A stretch of 64,000 nt of DNA from Siphonobacter sp048595215 (GCF_048595215.1 NZ_JBMDWJ010000261.1:1-64000), one strand, 5' to 3'; numbered from the stretch's first letter, positions 25,206 to 34,886 are shown. The notes: generated from the letters alone by a model not told the origin. Numbers and translations are program-made.

Positions 25206-26141
25206 ATGGAAACCAACGTAATAGGCCTTCACCACGTAACGGCGATTGCCGGCGATGCCAAGAAAAATTATGATTTCTATACCAAAGTGCTGGGCATGCG
25301 GTTTGTGAAAAAAACAGTCAACTTCGACGATCCACAAACGTATCACTTCTACTATGGAAACTATCAGGCCGAACCCGGTACCATCTGGACTTTTTTCCCT
25401 TGGGGAAATGCTGTACCCCAAGGCCGCAGAGGAACGGGTCAAGCCACGGAAGTTGGTTTCTCCGTACCCGAAGGAAGCCTGGATTTCTGGCTCAAAAGAC
25501 TCGAGCAACACGGCGTCATCTATAATAAACCCGCCACGAAATTTGGCGAAGAATACCTGACTGTACTCGACCCCGACGGATTAAAACTAGAATTGACGGT
25601 AACGTCTCAGAAAGATAACCGCTCTGGAAATACCACCGCTGAGATTGGCGATGCTCAAGCCATCAAAGGCTTCTCGGGCACGACGCTGACGCTGGCTAAC
25701 ATTCAGCCAACGGCCGAAATCCTGACGGAATTGCTGGATTACAAGCTGGAAATGGAGCACGTGAATCGGTACCGCTTTGTGAACCCTAATAGCGAGACGG
25801 CGAACGTCATTGATCTGGTAGAAGTACCCGGCGAACGTCGCGGTCATGTAGCGGGCGGTAGCGTACACCACGCTGCCTTCCGGGTGAAAGACGATGCCGC
25901 TCAACTGGCTTTGCGGGAAAAAATCGAGAGTCGTGGCCTAAATATTACGCCGCAAATTGACCGGCAGTATTTCCACAGTTTGTACTTCCGCGAACCCGGT
26001 GGTGTACTCTTCGAAATTGCTACGGATAATCCCGGTTTCACGGTCGATGAGTCGCTGGAAGAATTAGGTCAGAACCTGAAATTACCCGCTCAATACGAGC
26101 CCCATCGGTCTACGATTGAATCTGTATTGGTGAAGTTATAA
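25206..26141 (+). CDS. Ring-cleaving dioxygenase-like VOC family protein (MhqO/LinE type)
   Basis: A 311-residue protein with two vicinal-oxygen-chelate modules: residues 1-140 beginning VIGLHHVTAIAGDAKKNYDF, and residues 155-290. Candidate metal ligands are in GLHHVT, VHHAAFRV and the C-terminal GGVLFEIATDNPGF. Family members include hydroquinone-specific extradiol dioxygenases induced by quinone stress. Neighbouring genes give no pathway. The enzyme is cytosolic and probably uses Fe(II). The start ATG at 25206 matches the family N-terminus. Confidence 0.88.
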   Translation: METNVIGLHHVTAIAGDAKKNYDFYTKVLGMRFVKKTVNFDDPQTYHFYYGNYQAEPGTIWTFFPWGNAVPQGRRGTGQATEVGFSVPEGSLDFWLKRLEQHGVIYNKPATKFGEEYLTVLDPDGLKLELTVTSQKDNRSGNTTAEIGDAQAIKGFSGTTLTLANIQPTAEILTELLDYKLEMEHVNRYRFVNPNSETANVIDLVEVPGERRGHVAGGSVHHAAFRVKDDAAQLALREKIESRGLNITPQIDRQYFHSLYFREPGGVLFEIATDNPGFTVDESLEELGQNLKLPAQYEPHRSTIESVLVKL

Positions 26142-26200
26142 GCGGTTTGACTGGATGTAAGGTTTGAGTAAGTTTAACGTTTGAAAAAGTTTGAGGTTTG

Positions 26201-26247
26201 AAAAAGACAGTACGATCGGGTAAAGGAATCCATCGTACTGTCTTTTT
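26201..26247. terminator. Bidirectional terminator
   Basis: AAAAAGACAGTACGAT and its complement form a 16-bp stem with a 15-base loop between the VOC gene and the convergent cytochrome b5-like gene. Outer arms made of TTTGAAA/TTTCAAA words extend the hairpin imperfectly on both sides. Confidence 0.88.
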
Positions 26248-26287
26248 TTAACCTTAAACTTCAAACCCTTTCAAACCTTTACCTCTA

Positions 26288-26527
26288 TCATAAACGCAGC
26301 TTCCCAATCACCCTAAAACGTTCAAAAACCCGTTCAGTGTGGGGGGCATCGCTGAGTTCTTCCGTCAGATCCTGCCCGGCCCAGTGTTCGTAATGTTTAC
26401 CGTTTCGCCACAGTCGCGAGGTAGTTACCTCATAAATCGTTCCTTGAAAGGCTACCCAGAATTCTTCCCGGTCCTGCCCATTTCGTAGGGCCAGTTGGGC
26501 CTTAGTATAGGTTTGATACGTTTCCAT
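26288..26527 (-). CDS. Stand-alone cytochrome b5-like heme-binding protein
   Basis: A 79-residue protein that is almost entirely one cytochrome b5-like heme/steroid-binding domain: an N-terminal TKAQLALRNGQ, the FWVAFQGTIYEVTTSRLWRNG strand region, and HYEHWAGQDLTEEL with candidate axial His residues (KHYEHWAG). No signal or membrane anchor. Small free-standing domains of this type are known in bacteria (COG4892-like), generally of unknown partner. Convergent with the VOC gene and divergent from a lipoprotein gene. Confidence 0.82.
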   Translation of the reverse strand: METYQTYTKAQLALRNGQDREEFWVAFQGTIYEVTTSRLWRNGKHYEHWAGQDLTEELSDAPHTERVFERFRVIGKLRL

Positions 26528-26632
26528 TAAATCCTGCTTAAAAGACCAATAATCGCTAATTTTTTGCGTTTTCAGTATCGATTGATGGGAAGTCTCGTAT
26601 TTCCGCTATTTTAGTGCAAAAATGAAATGCAG

Positions 26633-27091
26633 ATGAAAAGATATTTACTTTCATATAGTCTCCTAGCCCTGACCGTCCTGATTGCCAGCAGTTGTAAGAA
26701 GCCAAATTCAAAACCTGTTTCCGAGATTATCCGTAAAGTATGGACGGTGAATACGGTAAAGGAAAATAATACGCTGGTCTATACGAAAGGTGGGGCCAGC
26801 AATATCAAAACGACGTATTCCAAATTCAAGCTCGATTTAAGTAACGCTGCTCAGCAAACGGTACGTTGGACGGCCATTGACGATGTAACCTTTGTAGGAA
26901 ACTGGACGATTTCATCCGACAATAAAAAACTGACGCTGACCAATCTCCAGCCTCAGCCCACGGGTAGTAATGGTACGGTAGAATTCAACATCAATGGTTC
27001 GCCTACGGAGACGCAACTTAATCTCACGCGTACGACACCCGATCCTAAAACGGGGAATACGACCAACGAGTATCAACTCGTCAATCCCTAG
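26633..27091 (+). CDS. Small lipoprotein, lipocalin-like
   Basis: A 152-residue lipoprotein. The signal MKRYLLSYSLLALTVLIASSC leads to a lipidated Cys followed by KKPNSKP. The rest is beta-rich with the W...V......V pattern (RKVWTVNTVKENNTLVYTKG, NWTISSDNKKLTLTN) seen in Bacteroidota lipocalin-like proteins. Function unknown. Two ATGs (26627, 26633) are possible; the second opens the signal directly. A TATTTTAG box at 26607-26614 may be its promoter. Confidence 0.7.
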   Translation: MKRYLLSYSLLALTVLIASSCKKPNSKPVSEIIRKVWTVNTVKENNTLVYTKGGASNIKTTYSKFKLDLSNAAQQTVRWTAIDDVTFVGNWTISSDNKKLTLTNLQPQPTGSNGTVEFNINGSPTETQLNLTRTTPDPKTGNTTNEYQLVNP

Positions 27092-27222
27092 GATTTAAGC
27101 CGAAGCTTTCACCTTTTCGGCGACTCCTATCTAATTTCAAGCTATTTTTGTAAGGCCTCCCTATTACTGGAGGCTTTTTCATTAGCCGGAAACTAAAGCC
27201 TTCGCCGGAAGGTTTCACAAGA

Positions 27223-28257
27223 ATGGAAGAACGTACGGAATTGAATATTTTAGGCGAGTTTGGCCTTATCCATCGCATCGCCTCTCAGCAACAGTTTTCC
27301 CACGCCCGAACCGTCAAGGGCATTGGTGACGATGCGGCGGTAAGTAAAGGGAATACGGACTATCAGTTAGTTTCAACCGAACTGATGGTGGAAGGAGTCC
27401 ACTTTGATTTAAGTTACGTCCCGCTCAAGCACCTAGGCTATAAGCTCATCGTGGCGGGTATTTCAGATATTCTGGCCATGAACGGATTACCGACGCAGGT
27501 AACCGTAAGTCTGGCTTTAAGTAATCGTTTTTCCATAGAAGCGGTCGATGAATTATACGCGGGCATTCTAACGGCTTGTGAGGACTACGAGGTGGAATTA
27601 GTAGGAGGAGATACGACGACCTCGCGTTCAGGACTGGTTCTTTCCGTAACGGCTTTGGGTACGGTGGAAAAAGACCAAATCGCGTATCGCCGTGGAGCCT
27701 CCGTTAATGATATTATTTGCGTAAGTGGCGACCTGGGTGGGGCCTACCTGGGGTTACAGATTTTAGAGCGGGAAAAACAAGTTTTTCTCGAAGCCCCCGA
27801 AAGCCAGCCGATACTGGCGGGGCATGAGTATGTACTACAGCGGCAACTCAAACCCGAAGCTCGTCTGGACATTATCAAGCAACTACGGGAGTTGAATATT
27901 GTACCTACTTCCATGATTGATGTTTCGGACGGATTAGCTTCTGAGTTACGCCATCTGGCGGCCGAATCGGGTCTGGGGGTACGCATTTTCGAAGAACAAA
28001 TCCCTATCCATCAGAAAGCTTACCTGGCAGCTACTGAGTTGAAGTTAGGACCTTTCACGGCGGCTTTGAATGGGGGAGAAGACTACGAACTACTCTTTAC
28101 CATTCGGCAGGAAGACTACCAGAAAATTCTGGATCAGACGACGGATATTAGCTTTATTGGCTTCATCTCGGCCGACCCGACGGAAGCGTTGTTGATTACC
28201 AAGCAAAACGAAGCCATTCCGCTAACGGCTCAGGGCTGGGAAAAGCAGGGCGAGTAA
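27223..28257 (+). CDS. thiL: Thiamine-phosphate kinase
   Basis: A 344-residue enzyme of the AIR synthase-related ATP-binding fold, phosphorylating thiamine monophosphate to the cofactor diphosphate. It shows the acidic GIGDDAAV motif near 32, GGDTTTS near 128, DVSDGL near 231 and the late GGEDYELLFT near 285. The ATG at 27223 gives the usual N-terminal GEFGLIHRIA segment. No other thi gene or TPP riboswitch is nearby. A TATTTTTG box at 27143-27150 is a possible -7 element. Confidence 0.95.
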   Translation: MEERTELNILGEFGLIHRIASQQQFSHARTVKGIGDDAAVSKGNTDYQLVSTELMVEGVHFDLSYVPLKHLGYKLIVAGISDILAMNGLPTQVTVSLALSNRFSIEAVDELYAGILTACEDYEVELVGGDTTTSRSGLVLSVTALGTVEKDQIAYRRGASVNDIICVSGDLGGAYLGLQILEREKQVFLEAPESQPILAGHEYVLQRQLKPEARLDIIKQLRELNIVPTSMIDVSDGLASELRHLAAESGLGVRIFEEQIPIHQKAYLAATELKLGPFTAALNGGEDYELLFTIRQEDYQKILDQTTDISFIGFISADPTEALLITKQNEAIPLTAQGWEKQGE

Positions 28258-28264
28258 AAGAAAT

Positions 28265-28317
28265 AGGCATAAAAAAAGGATACGGAAGTCTGTCTTCCGT
28301 ATCCTTTTTTTATGCCT
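28265..28317. terminator. Bidirectional terminator with perfect 24-bp stem
   Basis: AGGCATAAAAAAAGGATACG and its neighbours (28265-28288) pair exactly with 28294-28317 around a 5-base loop. It lies between the convergent thiL and mannose-1-phosphate guanylyltransferase genes. Confidence 0.95.
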
Positions 28318-28329
28318 ACTAAAAATTAA

Positions 28330-29406
28330 CTAGACAAAATGAGTGCCTCTTTTGGAAGCATCGTTGACAAACTCTTTCACCTTCTGTTCCTTGTCTTTCG
28401 GACAAATGAGAAGCACGTTGTCAAACTCGGCGACAATATAATCCGATAGCCCTTCCACCACCACCAGCCGCTCTTTGGGCGTCTTGATGATCGAACCCGT
28501 TGTGTTGTGGGTGACGATGTGGCCATCAATCACGTTGTCGTTCTCATCCTTTTCACTTACTTCATACAGGGACTTCCACGTGCCCAGATCTGACCAGCCG
28601 ATATCACTCAACACCACGTGTACGTTCTGGGCCTTCTCCATCACCCCATTGTCAATCGAAACACTACGGCATTGGGGGTACGCTCGCAGTAACTGCGTAG
28701 CTTCATCATCCGAATAAAAATGAGTAGCCATATCCCGGAAGGCTTCATCCATTTCGGGCAGGTGCGTTTCAAAAGCTTTGCGAATGGATTGGGCATTCCA
28801 AACGAAGATACCCGCGTTCCAGACGTAATCCCCACTCTCCAGAAAGGCCTGAGCTAGTTCCAAATGCGGCTTTTCGGTAAAGGTCTTCACCCGCTTGACT
28901 TCCTTGTCAGTCAGTCCATCAAACTGGATATAGCCATAACCCGTATCGGGTCGGGTGGGGGTAATGCCCAGGGTCACTAAAATGTCCGATTCAGCGGTCG
29001 CCTGCAAAGCTACTTTGATGCGGTCGGTGAATTCTTTTTCCTTTAAGATCAAATGATCGGCGGGGGTGACGATGATATTGGCCTCGGGGTCTTTGGTGGC
29101 AATCTTGTAGCAGGCGTAGCCAATGCAAGGGGCCGTATTGCGACGGGAGGGTTCCAAGAGAATCTGATGGTCTGAAAGCTCGGGTAGTTGCTGCTTGGTC
29201 AAATCATAGTACTCCTGAGAAGTAACGATGTAGACGTTTTCAACCGGGCAGATCTCAGCGAGTCGGTCGAAGGTCATCTGGAGCATGGTGCGTCCGATGC
29301 CTAAGACGTCATGGAACTGCTTGGGATAGGTTTGGCGGGAAAAGGGCCAGAAGCGGGTACCGACGCCCCCGGCCATGATGACTACGTACGTGTGTTGGAA
29401 GTTCAT
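28330..29406 (-). CDS. manC: Mannose-1-phosphate guanylyltransferase
   Basis: A 358-residue nucleotidyltransferase making GDP-mannose for glycans. The signature GGVGTRFWPFS is at 13-23, followed by the TPADHLI metal-binding region near 95 and YGYIQFDG and FTEKP motifs. No fused phosphomannose isomerase domain is present. I chose the ATG at 29406 because it gives the family N-terminus; 13 more codons upstream are in frame. It lies 57 bases downstream of the DUF3089 gene on the same strand. Confidence 0.92.
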   Translation of the reverse strand: MNFQHTYVVIMAGGVGTRFWPFSRQTYPKQFHDVLGIGRTMLQMTFDRLAEICPVENVYIVTSQEYYDLTKQQLPELSDHQILLEPSRRNTAPCIGYACYKIATKDPEANIIVTPADHLILKEKEFTDRIKVALQATAESDILVTLGITPTRPDTGYGYIQFDGLTDKEVKRVKTFTEKPHLELAQAFLESGDYVWNAGIFVWNAQSIRKAFETHLPEMDEAFRDMATHFYSDDEATQLLRAYPQCRSVSIDNGVMEKAQNVHVVLSDIGWSDLGTWKSLYEVSEKDENDNVIDGHIVTHNTTGSIIKTPKERLVVVEGLSDYIVAEFDNVLLICPKDKEQKVKEFVNDASKRGTHFV

Positions 29407-29463
29407 TCGATCATTCAATAAAGATAGGGTTACGATAGGTGTCAAAGCGGATCACTTCTTCAA

Positions 29464-30513
29464 CTATCTGGCGGAATGAGTTTGGAAGTAATGGTTTACT
29501 TGCAAAGCTACATTTTCTCGCATATTTCCATAGAATAGATTAATATCGGCAACGTGCCAGTTTTTAATATTCAGTAAAAAGGCTCCGGGTACGTGCGGTT
29601 TGGAAATCCAGAGTAATCCGTTGTGCGTTTGAGCATCGGTTAATTTAGGCAGAAATTTGAAATTTCTGCCGACGCCTCCTTGGTGTAACGAACGAGCCGC
29701 GTAGGTTTCCGATGAATTCCAGAGTAGGGGATTGGTACAGATGACCTCTGGACCTTCCTGGAAGAAACCGGGTTCTGGGTGAAAATTCTTTTCAAAGGTA
29801 CACCAGCTCGCAAAAGTGCCCGACTGGCCAGGCTTTTCAATCGGGCGTAAGGATTGAAACGTTTGCCGGGTTACGGGTCGTCCGATCAAATACGCCGCTA
29901 CCAATTGGTCCTGTAAGTCTTTCCCGTCGAAAAATTCTTGTAACAGACGAATGGCGTGTATACTGCCCTGACTATGACCGGCTACGATCAGGGGCCGACC
30001 CTGGTTGTAATGACTAAGGTAATACAAAAAAGCCGTTCGGACATCCCTATAAGCCAGGTCAAGGGCCTGGTGTTGAGCAGAGGTGTCTTTCGTCAGAAAA
30101 ACGGCATAATGGGCTTGGCGATAGCGGGGGGCATACACTTTGCAGGAACCATTAAAAACCGTAGCCTGATTCGTAATCGCACTACTGTCAATGCGGGCGT
30201 TTAATGTGGGGTCATTAACATCCGCATTCCAAGACTGGGATCCTTGCGGTTTACCCACGTACATCGTTGGATAAACGAAAAATACATCTACGGATGCCGT
30301 TGCTTGCTGATTCGTAAACGAGGAATGCATAGGAACTAAATCGGCGGCATCCTTCCGGTCAGGTAAAGCCGCCCAGTGAGCGGGCCTGGTATAATCCGGA
30401 GCGGGAGGCTGTTGATCCATACGGTACGCTGACTCAATCAAGTACGGTTTAGGTCGGGCACACCCACTGATTACTACTAAAATCAAAGGAATGACCCGAA
30501 AAATTGAATTCAT
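29464..30513 (-). CDS. DUF3089 lipoprotein, alpha/beta-hydrolase-like
   Basis: A 349-residue lipoprotein (MNSIFRVIPLILVVISGC, lipidated Cys18). The DUF3089 core shows SVDVFFVYPTMY near 75 and the nucleophile elbow GHSQGS near 175, as in alpha/beta-hydrolases; a late LWISKPHVPG segment may carry the catalytic His. Esterase or lipase-type activity is likely from the fold; the substrate is unknown. It is upstream of manC on the same strand, with a 57-base gap. Confidence 0.88.
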   Translation of the reverse strand: MNSIFRVIPLILVVISGCARPKPYLIESAYRMDQQPPAPDYTRPAHWAALPDRKDAADLVPMHSSFTNQQATASVDVFFVYPTMYVGKPQGSQSWNADVNDPTLNARIDSSAITNQATVFNGSCKVYAPRYRQAHYAVFLTKDTSAQHQALDLAYRDVRTAFLYYLSHYNQGRPLIVAGHSQGSIHAIRLLQEFFDGKDLQDQLVAAYLIGRPVTRQTFQSLRPIEKPGQSGTFASWCTFEKNFHPEPGFFQEGPEVICTNPLLWNSSETYAARSLHQGGVGRNFKFLPKLTDAQTHNGLLWISKPHVPGAFLLNIKNWHVADINLFYGNMRENVALQVNHYFQTHSAR

Positions 30514-30623
30514 AACGTGAATAACACGCTAAGTAAAGAAAGTGTTTCGTAATGCTTTCGTTGAAAAGAATTATTTTAATATTTCTATAATTAATTGAAT
30601 ATTTTTAATGTAAAATAGTCATC

Positions 30624-30652
30624 TTGTTAACAGATTCTTCGTTGTACATTCG
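30624..30652 (+). promoter_or_regulatory. Promoter of the TonB-dependent receptor gene (TTG-N18-TACATTCG)
   Basis: TTG at 30624-30626 is separated by 18 bases from TACATTCG at 30645-30652, one mismatch from TAnnTTTG, 28 bases before the ATG at 30681. Confidence 0.5.
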
Positions 30653-30680
30653 CCCGTTCATTGACGTAATTCTCTCCCTT

Positions 30681-33600
30681 ATGAATCGTACATTTACTTT
30701 ATTTTGGATTGTTCTACTTGGATTAGGAAGCCTAGCGGCTTACAGTCAAACTTCGCTGGCCGGTAACGTTACCGATGCTGCTACCCGACAGCCGCTGGCT
30801 GGGGTAAGTATTTCATTGGTTGGTACGGTAACGGGTACTATTACCGACGCCAAAGGTAACTTCACGCTCAATACGTCAGCCACGCCACCGCTTCAGATCC
30901 GTATTTCCAGTGTTGGATACGCAACGCAGGTACTGAATGTTTCCGCGAATCAAACCAATCTGACCATTGCTCTCCAGGAGCAGGCCTATTTAGGTGAAGA
31001 AGTGGTGGTATCCGCTTCCCGCGTGGAGGAGAACGTACTTCAGTCGCCCGTATCCATCGAAAAAATGGATATACGCAGTATCCAGTCTACCCCCGCGGCC
31101 AGCTTCTACGATGCCTTACGGAACTTAAAAGGGGTAGATGTAGCTACTCAGTCGCTGACGTTTACCTCAGTCAATACCCGGGGCTTTGCGGGTAATGGCA
31201 ATACCCGGGTGGTACAAATGGTAGACGGCATGGACAATCAGGCTCCCGGCCTCAATTTCGCCGTGGGAAACATTGTCGGTATTTCCGAACTCGATTTGGA
31301 AAGTGTGGAGTTACTGCCGGGAGCAGCTTCGGCTCTGTACGGTCCCAATGCAACCAATGGGCTATTACTGATGAATAGTAAGAGTCCGTTTCAATACCAG
31401 GGCTTAAGTGCTTACGTGAAAGGTGGCGTCATGCACGCCAGTAACCGTTCGGAGGCAACCACGCCCTTTTACGACGCTTCCATTCGTTATGCTAAGGCTT
31501 TTAACAACAAAGTAGCTTTCAAACTCAACGTAAGTTACTTAGCGGCCAAAGACTGGCAAGCAACGGATACCCGCGATCAAAGCTTTGGGCTAGCGGCCGA
31601 TAACCCCCTGTATCCGGGCTTTGACCGTACCCCCGCGACTAACCCTAATTACAACGGCGTAAACGTGTACGGGGATGAGAATTCATCGAACGTGAGTCTG
31701 GCTAGTTTTCGACCCGTATTTGCCCAGTTCATGCAATTACCCGCCGCTCAACTGAACGCCATCGACCCTCGACTGACGCAGATTGTCAACGGAATCAAAG
31801 CGATTTCGGCCGGTACGGGTTTACCCGCAAGCACCATTATCAACGGTATTCTTTTGCCCGATCAGCTGGTTGCTCGCACGGGATACGCTGAACGGGACTT
31901 GGTGGACTATCGTACGAAAAGTCTGAAAGTGAGCGGTGCTCTGCACTACCGCCTGAGTGATAAAGTAGAAGCGATTGTACAGGCAAACTGGGGACTGGGT
32001 ACGACGGTGTATACGTCTTCGGATCGTTACTACATTAAAGACTTCACGCTAGGGCAGTATAAACTGGAATTAAAAGGAGATCATTTTTTCGTACGAGCGT
32101 ATACTACCCAGGAACGATCCGGGGATGCATATGCGTCGGGTATTTTAGCCAGTTATATTAATGAAGCCTGGAAACCCAGTCTTAACTCGGCCGCTCTGGC
32201 GAGTTCCTGGTACCCACAGTATGCGTTTACCTACGGGGGCGGAGCCTTGCAACTCTTCAACCAGGCTTTGCAGGCGGCTCTGGCGGCTGGACAAACGCCC
32301 CAGGCCGCTTACGCCGCCGCTCAGGGTGCGGTCAGTGCTAACGCCGGCCTGTTGAATGGATTGGCTCGTTCCGCGGCTGATGCGGGTCGTCTGCAACCCG
32401 GCACGGCTGAGTTCAACGCCGTTGCTGATCGGGTTAAAGGTAACCCAATTCCGCAGGGAGCCCGTTTCTTGGACCGTACCAATCTCTACCACGCGGAAGG
32501 GATGTACAACTTTAAAAAGTTGCTCGATCCTAAAATTGCGGAAGTCCTGGTAGGCGGAAATTATCGCATATATGATTTGAATTCGGGTGGTACGCTCTTC
32601 CTGCAAAAACCGGGCGGTGGCGAATACAACATCAAAGAGTGGGGCGGCTATGTACAGGCCGTTCGTTCGTTTGCGGATGTTTTTAAATTGACTGGATCCA
32701 TTCGGTACGATAAGAATGAAAACTTCAAAGGACAATGGAGCCCACGTCTGTCGGGTGTTTTAACGTTGGCGAAAACCCATAATATCCGGGCCAGCTACCA
32801 GACGGGTTTCCGTATCCCCACCACTCAAAATCAGTACATTAGCTTGGCTTCACCCGTATCCTTACTGCTGGGTGGTTTGCAGGGCGTTCGGGATGCCTAT
32901 AACCTGAATGCGTACGCCGATCAACTGTATGCCTACGATGATACGTATCTATCCAATACCAGCGATCGTTCGAAATGGAATAAAATCCGACTGACGGAAT
33001 TCAAGCCCGAACGCGTACTGACCTATGAAATCGGTTATAAAGGTCTGATTGCCGAGAAGTTGCTAATCGATGCCTACTATTACAATAGCGTTTTCCAGAA
33101 TTACATCGGAGGACTCGTATTCATTAACCCGGATAATCCTAAAACGCTGGGTACGGGCGGACCGTTAACGGTTTCTTCACCGTACAACTACGAAAAGAAT
33201 ATCCGGTACCAGGGTTTTGGTCTGGGGCTGGATTATCTGCTACCCAAGGGCTTTATCATTAGTGGAAACGTGTCGAATACGACGTTAAATACCGGGGGCG
33301 TGGGACTTTTTGACGGAAAGCGGAACCGGAATGTACTCGATGATGGTTTCAAGGTCGGCTTTAATACGCCTAAATATCGGTACAATGCCTCGGTAGCCAA
33401 GCGAATTTCAGCTCGTTCGAACTGGGGATTTGCGGTTACCTATCGCTATCAGGATGCTTTTAACTGGATGGAACTGTTATTGCCCGCTCGAGCTCGTACG
33501 ACGGAAAACCACCCGCAGGTGTTAATTCCGGCCTATGGTACGCTGGATGCTCAGGTAAGTTTGAAAATTCCGTCGGTAAAATCAATTTTGAAAATAGGAG

Positions 33601-33701
33601 CCAGTAATTTATTGAATAAAGCGTATACGACGGCCTGGGGTAACCCGCAGATTGGCGGGATGTATTACGTAAGTCTGAATTTTGATGAACTCCTTCACTG
33701 A
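30681..33701 (+). CDS. TonB-dependent receptor with carboxypeptidase-like domain
   Basis: A 1006-residue outer-membrane receptor. Signal peptide (MNRTFTLFWIVLLGLGSLAA, cleavage near residue 22), a carboxypeptidase D regulatory-like domain at about 25-105 (GNVTDAATRQPLAGVSISL), a plug domain at about 115-240 (EEVVVSASR; NTRGFAGNGNTRVVQ), then a beta-barrel. No SusD-like partner follows, so it is not a SusC/SusD polysaccharide pair; a siderophore, vitamin or peptide ligand is possible. The C-terminus is FDELLH rather than a clear aromatic end. The ATG at 30681 opens the signal peptide. Own promoter and terminator. Confidence 0.92.
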   Translation: MNRTFTLFWIVLLGLGSLAAYSQTSLAGNVTDAATRQPLAGVSISLVGTVTGTITDAKGNFTLNTSATPPLQIRISSVGYATQVLNVSANQTNLTIALQEQAYLGEEVVVSASRVEENVLQSPVSIEKMDIRSIQSTPAASFYDALRNLKGVDVATQSLTFTSVNTRGFAGNGNTRVVQMVDGMDNQAPGLNFAVGNIVGISELDLESVELLPGAASALYGPNATNGLLLMNSKSPFQYQGLSAYVKGGVMHASNRSEATTPFYDASIRYAKAFNNKVAFKLNVSYLAAKDWQATDTRDQSFGLAADNPLYPGFDRTPATNPNYNGVNVYGDENSSNVSLASFRPVFAQFMQLPAAQLNAIDPRLTQIVNGIKAISAGTGLPASTIINGILLPDQLVARTGYAERDLVDYRTKSLKVSGALHYRLSDKVEAIVQANWGLGTTVYTSSDRYYIKDFTLGQYKLELKGDHFFVRAYTTQERSGDAYASGILASYINEAWKPSLNSAALASSWYPQYAFTYGGGALQLFNQALQAALAAGQTPQAAYAAAQGAVSANAGLLNGLARSAADAGRLQPGTAEFNAVADRVKGNPIPQGARFLDRTNLYHAEGMYNFKKLLDPKIAEVLVGGNYRIYDLNSGGTLFLQKPGGGEYNIKEWGGYVQAVRSFADVFKLTGSIRYDKNENFKGQWSPRLSGVLTLAKTHNIRASYQTGFRIPTTQNQYISLASPVSLLLGGLQGVRDAYNLNAYADQLYAYDDTYLSNTSDRSKWNKIRLTEFKPERVLTYEIGYKGLIAEKLLIDAYYYNSVFQNYIGGLVFINPDNPKTLGTGGPLTVSSPYNYEKNIRYQGFGLGLDYLLPKGFIISGNVSNTTLNTGGVGLFDGKRNRNVLDDGFKVGFNTPKYRYNASVAKRISARSNWGFAVTYRYQDAFNWMELLLPARARTTENHPQVLIPAYGTLDAQVSLKIPSVKSILKIGASNLLNKAYTTAWGNPQIGGMYYVSLNFDELLH

Positions 33702-33740
33702 TACCGAAGACCGTTCAACTTAAACTCGAGTGAAAGATTG

Positions 33741-33777
33741 AGCCCGGCGTTTCCGTAAGAAAACGCCGGGCTTTTTT
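33741..33777. terminator. Rho-independent terminator
   Basis: AGCCCGGCGTTT and its complement form a 12-bp stem with an 8-base loop followed by TTTTTT, after the TonB-dependent receptor gene. Its T tract touches the stop codon of the convergent MerR gene. Confidence 0.93.
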
Positions 33778-34663
33778 AATGATCGGCCAGTTGGATGAGC
33801 TCCTGAATGTCGCGGATAAATCGAATATTGGCCGGAACCAGAATGGGCCCGTGCGAGTGCTGATTACAGAGAATCAAAATCGTGGCTCGGGGAAAGGCTG
33901 CCGAAAACTTATCCAAATACGCCTGAAATTCCTCATAACTCGGCGGAATGGATTTAAAAATAGTTAGTAGATAATCGGGGCTGTGCACCGTATACACGAA
34001 ACCCAATTCTTCAAAGGGCAAACTTTGACCCAGGTAAACGACCTTGTGGTGCCGTGACCGAACGACGTAATCGGCAAAAAGTAGAATCAGCTCCTGAAGT
34101 TCACCTTCGGGCAAAAACAGTAGAAATTTCCGGGCTCCTTCGCGTTGTTTATTCAGTTGACCATCAATGGCAACGATGATTTTTTGCCGAATCAGGTTGA
34201 CAATAAAGTGTTCCTGAGCCGGACCAATGCTGCTCGTCATCCAAAGCGTACTAATCCGGCTAAGAAAGGGATAAATAATGTTGATAATCAGGCTTTCAAA
34301 CCCAAATCGGAGAATGTTGGTATTGATGATTTTTTCGAACTGGTCTTCGTCCAGATCGAGCATCGAAAGCGTAAGGGCGTGAATCTGATCGGGATAAGCC
34401 AGCTGACGTTCGGAAATGTCCATCACTTTCTGGTGGATGGCCTCCGTCGTCATCTTTGCAATTTCTGAAATCTTATAACCGTGATCCTTAAGCTGGGCGA
34501 TGTTGAGCACCAGCTTTAAATCCTGTTCTGCATAGGTTCGAATGTTAGTATCGGTTCGTTTGGGTTGAATAATAGCGTAGCGTTGTTCCCAGATTCGTAG
34601 CGTATGGGCCTTGATTCCGGATAACTGCTCAAGGTCTTTAATCGAGTAACTGCTCATGGCCAT
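33776..34663 (-). CDS. MerR family regulator, CarH/LitR-like with degenerate cobalamin site
   Basis: A 295-residue regulator. Residues 6-75 are a MerR winged helix (SIKDLEQLSGIKAHTLRIWEQRY). The remainder aligns in layout with the helical plus Rossmann cobalamin-binding region of CarH photoreceptors. The W-x9-EH motif is kept (W141, E151, H152). The expected lower-ligand His (GExHELG in CarH) is Gln190 in GELQELI, and the Gly is also replaced, so adenosylcobalamin binding is doubtful. It lies 223 bases downstream of a carotenoid-biosynthesis gene, which fits regulation of carotenoids. ATG 34663 or 34657 may be the start. Confidence 0.85.
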   Translation of the reverse strand: MAMSSYSIKDLEQLSGIKAHTLRIWEQRYAIIQPKRTDTNIRTYAEQDLKLVLNIAQLKDHGYKISEIAKMTTEAIHQKVMDISERQLAYPDQIHALTLSMLDLDEDQFEKIINTNILRFGFESLIINIIYPFLSRISTLWMTSSIGPAQEHFIVNLIRQKIIVAIDGQLNKQREGARKFLLFLPEGELQELILLFADYVVRSRHHKVVYLGQSLPFEELGFVYTVHSPDYLLTIFKSIPPSYEEFQAYLDKFSAAFPRATILILCNQHSHGPILVPANIRFIRDIQELIQLADH

Positions 34664-34886
34664 GTACCTCAGAAAGCTGGAACTTTACAAACAGAGCATA
34701 AAACGTAAGTACCGACGATGCCTTCGGAGCGATTAATGCAAGTAAGGATTGATTGGTGAACGTAAACGGTAATGTTTGCAAGAGCTCTTCGTTAGCGGAG
34801 ATTGAGCTTGCTAATTAAAAACCTCAGGGTTCTTAGAATTGTTTTAAATTTTAATAACTAATTGATTATTAAATATTTGTAGAAAA

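Noticed and set aside
32145..32735. A 196-codon frame on the minus strand
   Set aside because: Antisense inside the TonB-dependent receptor gene with no features of its own.
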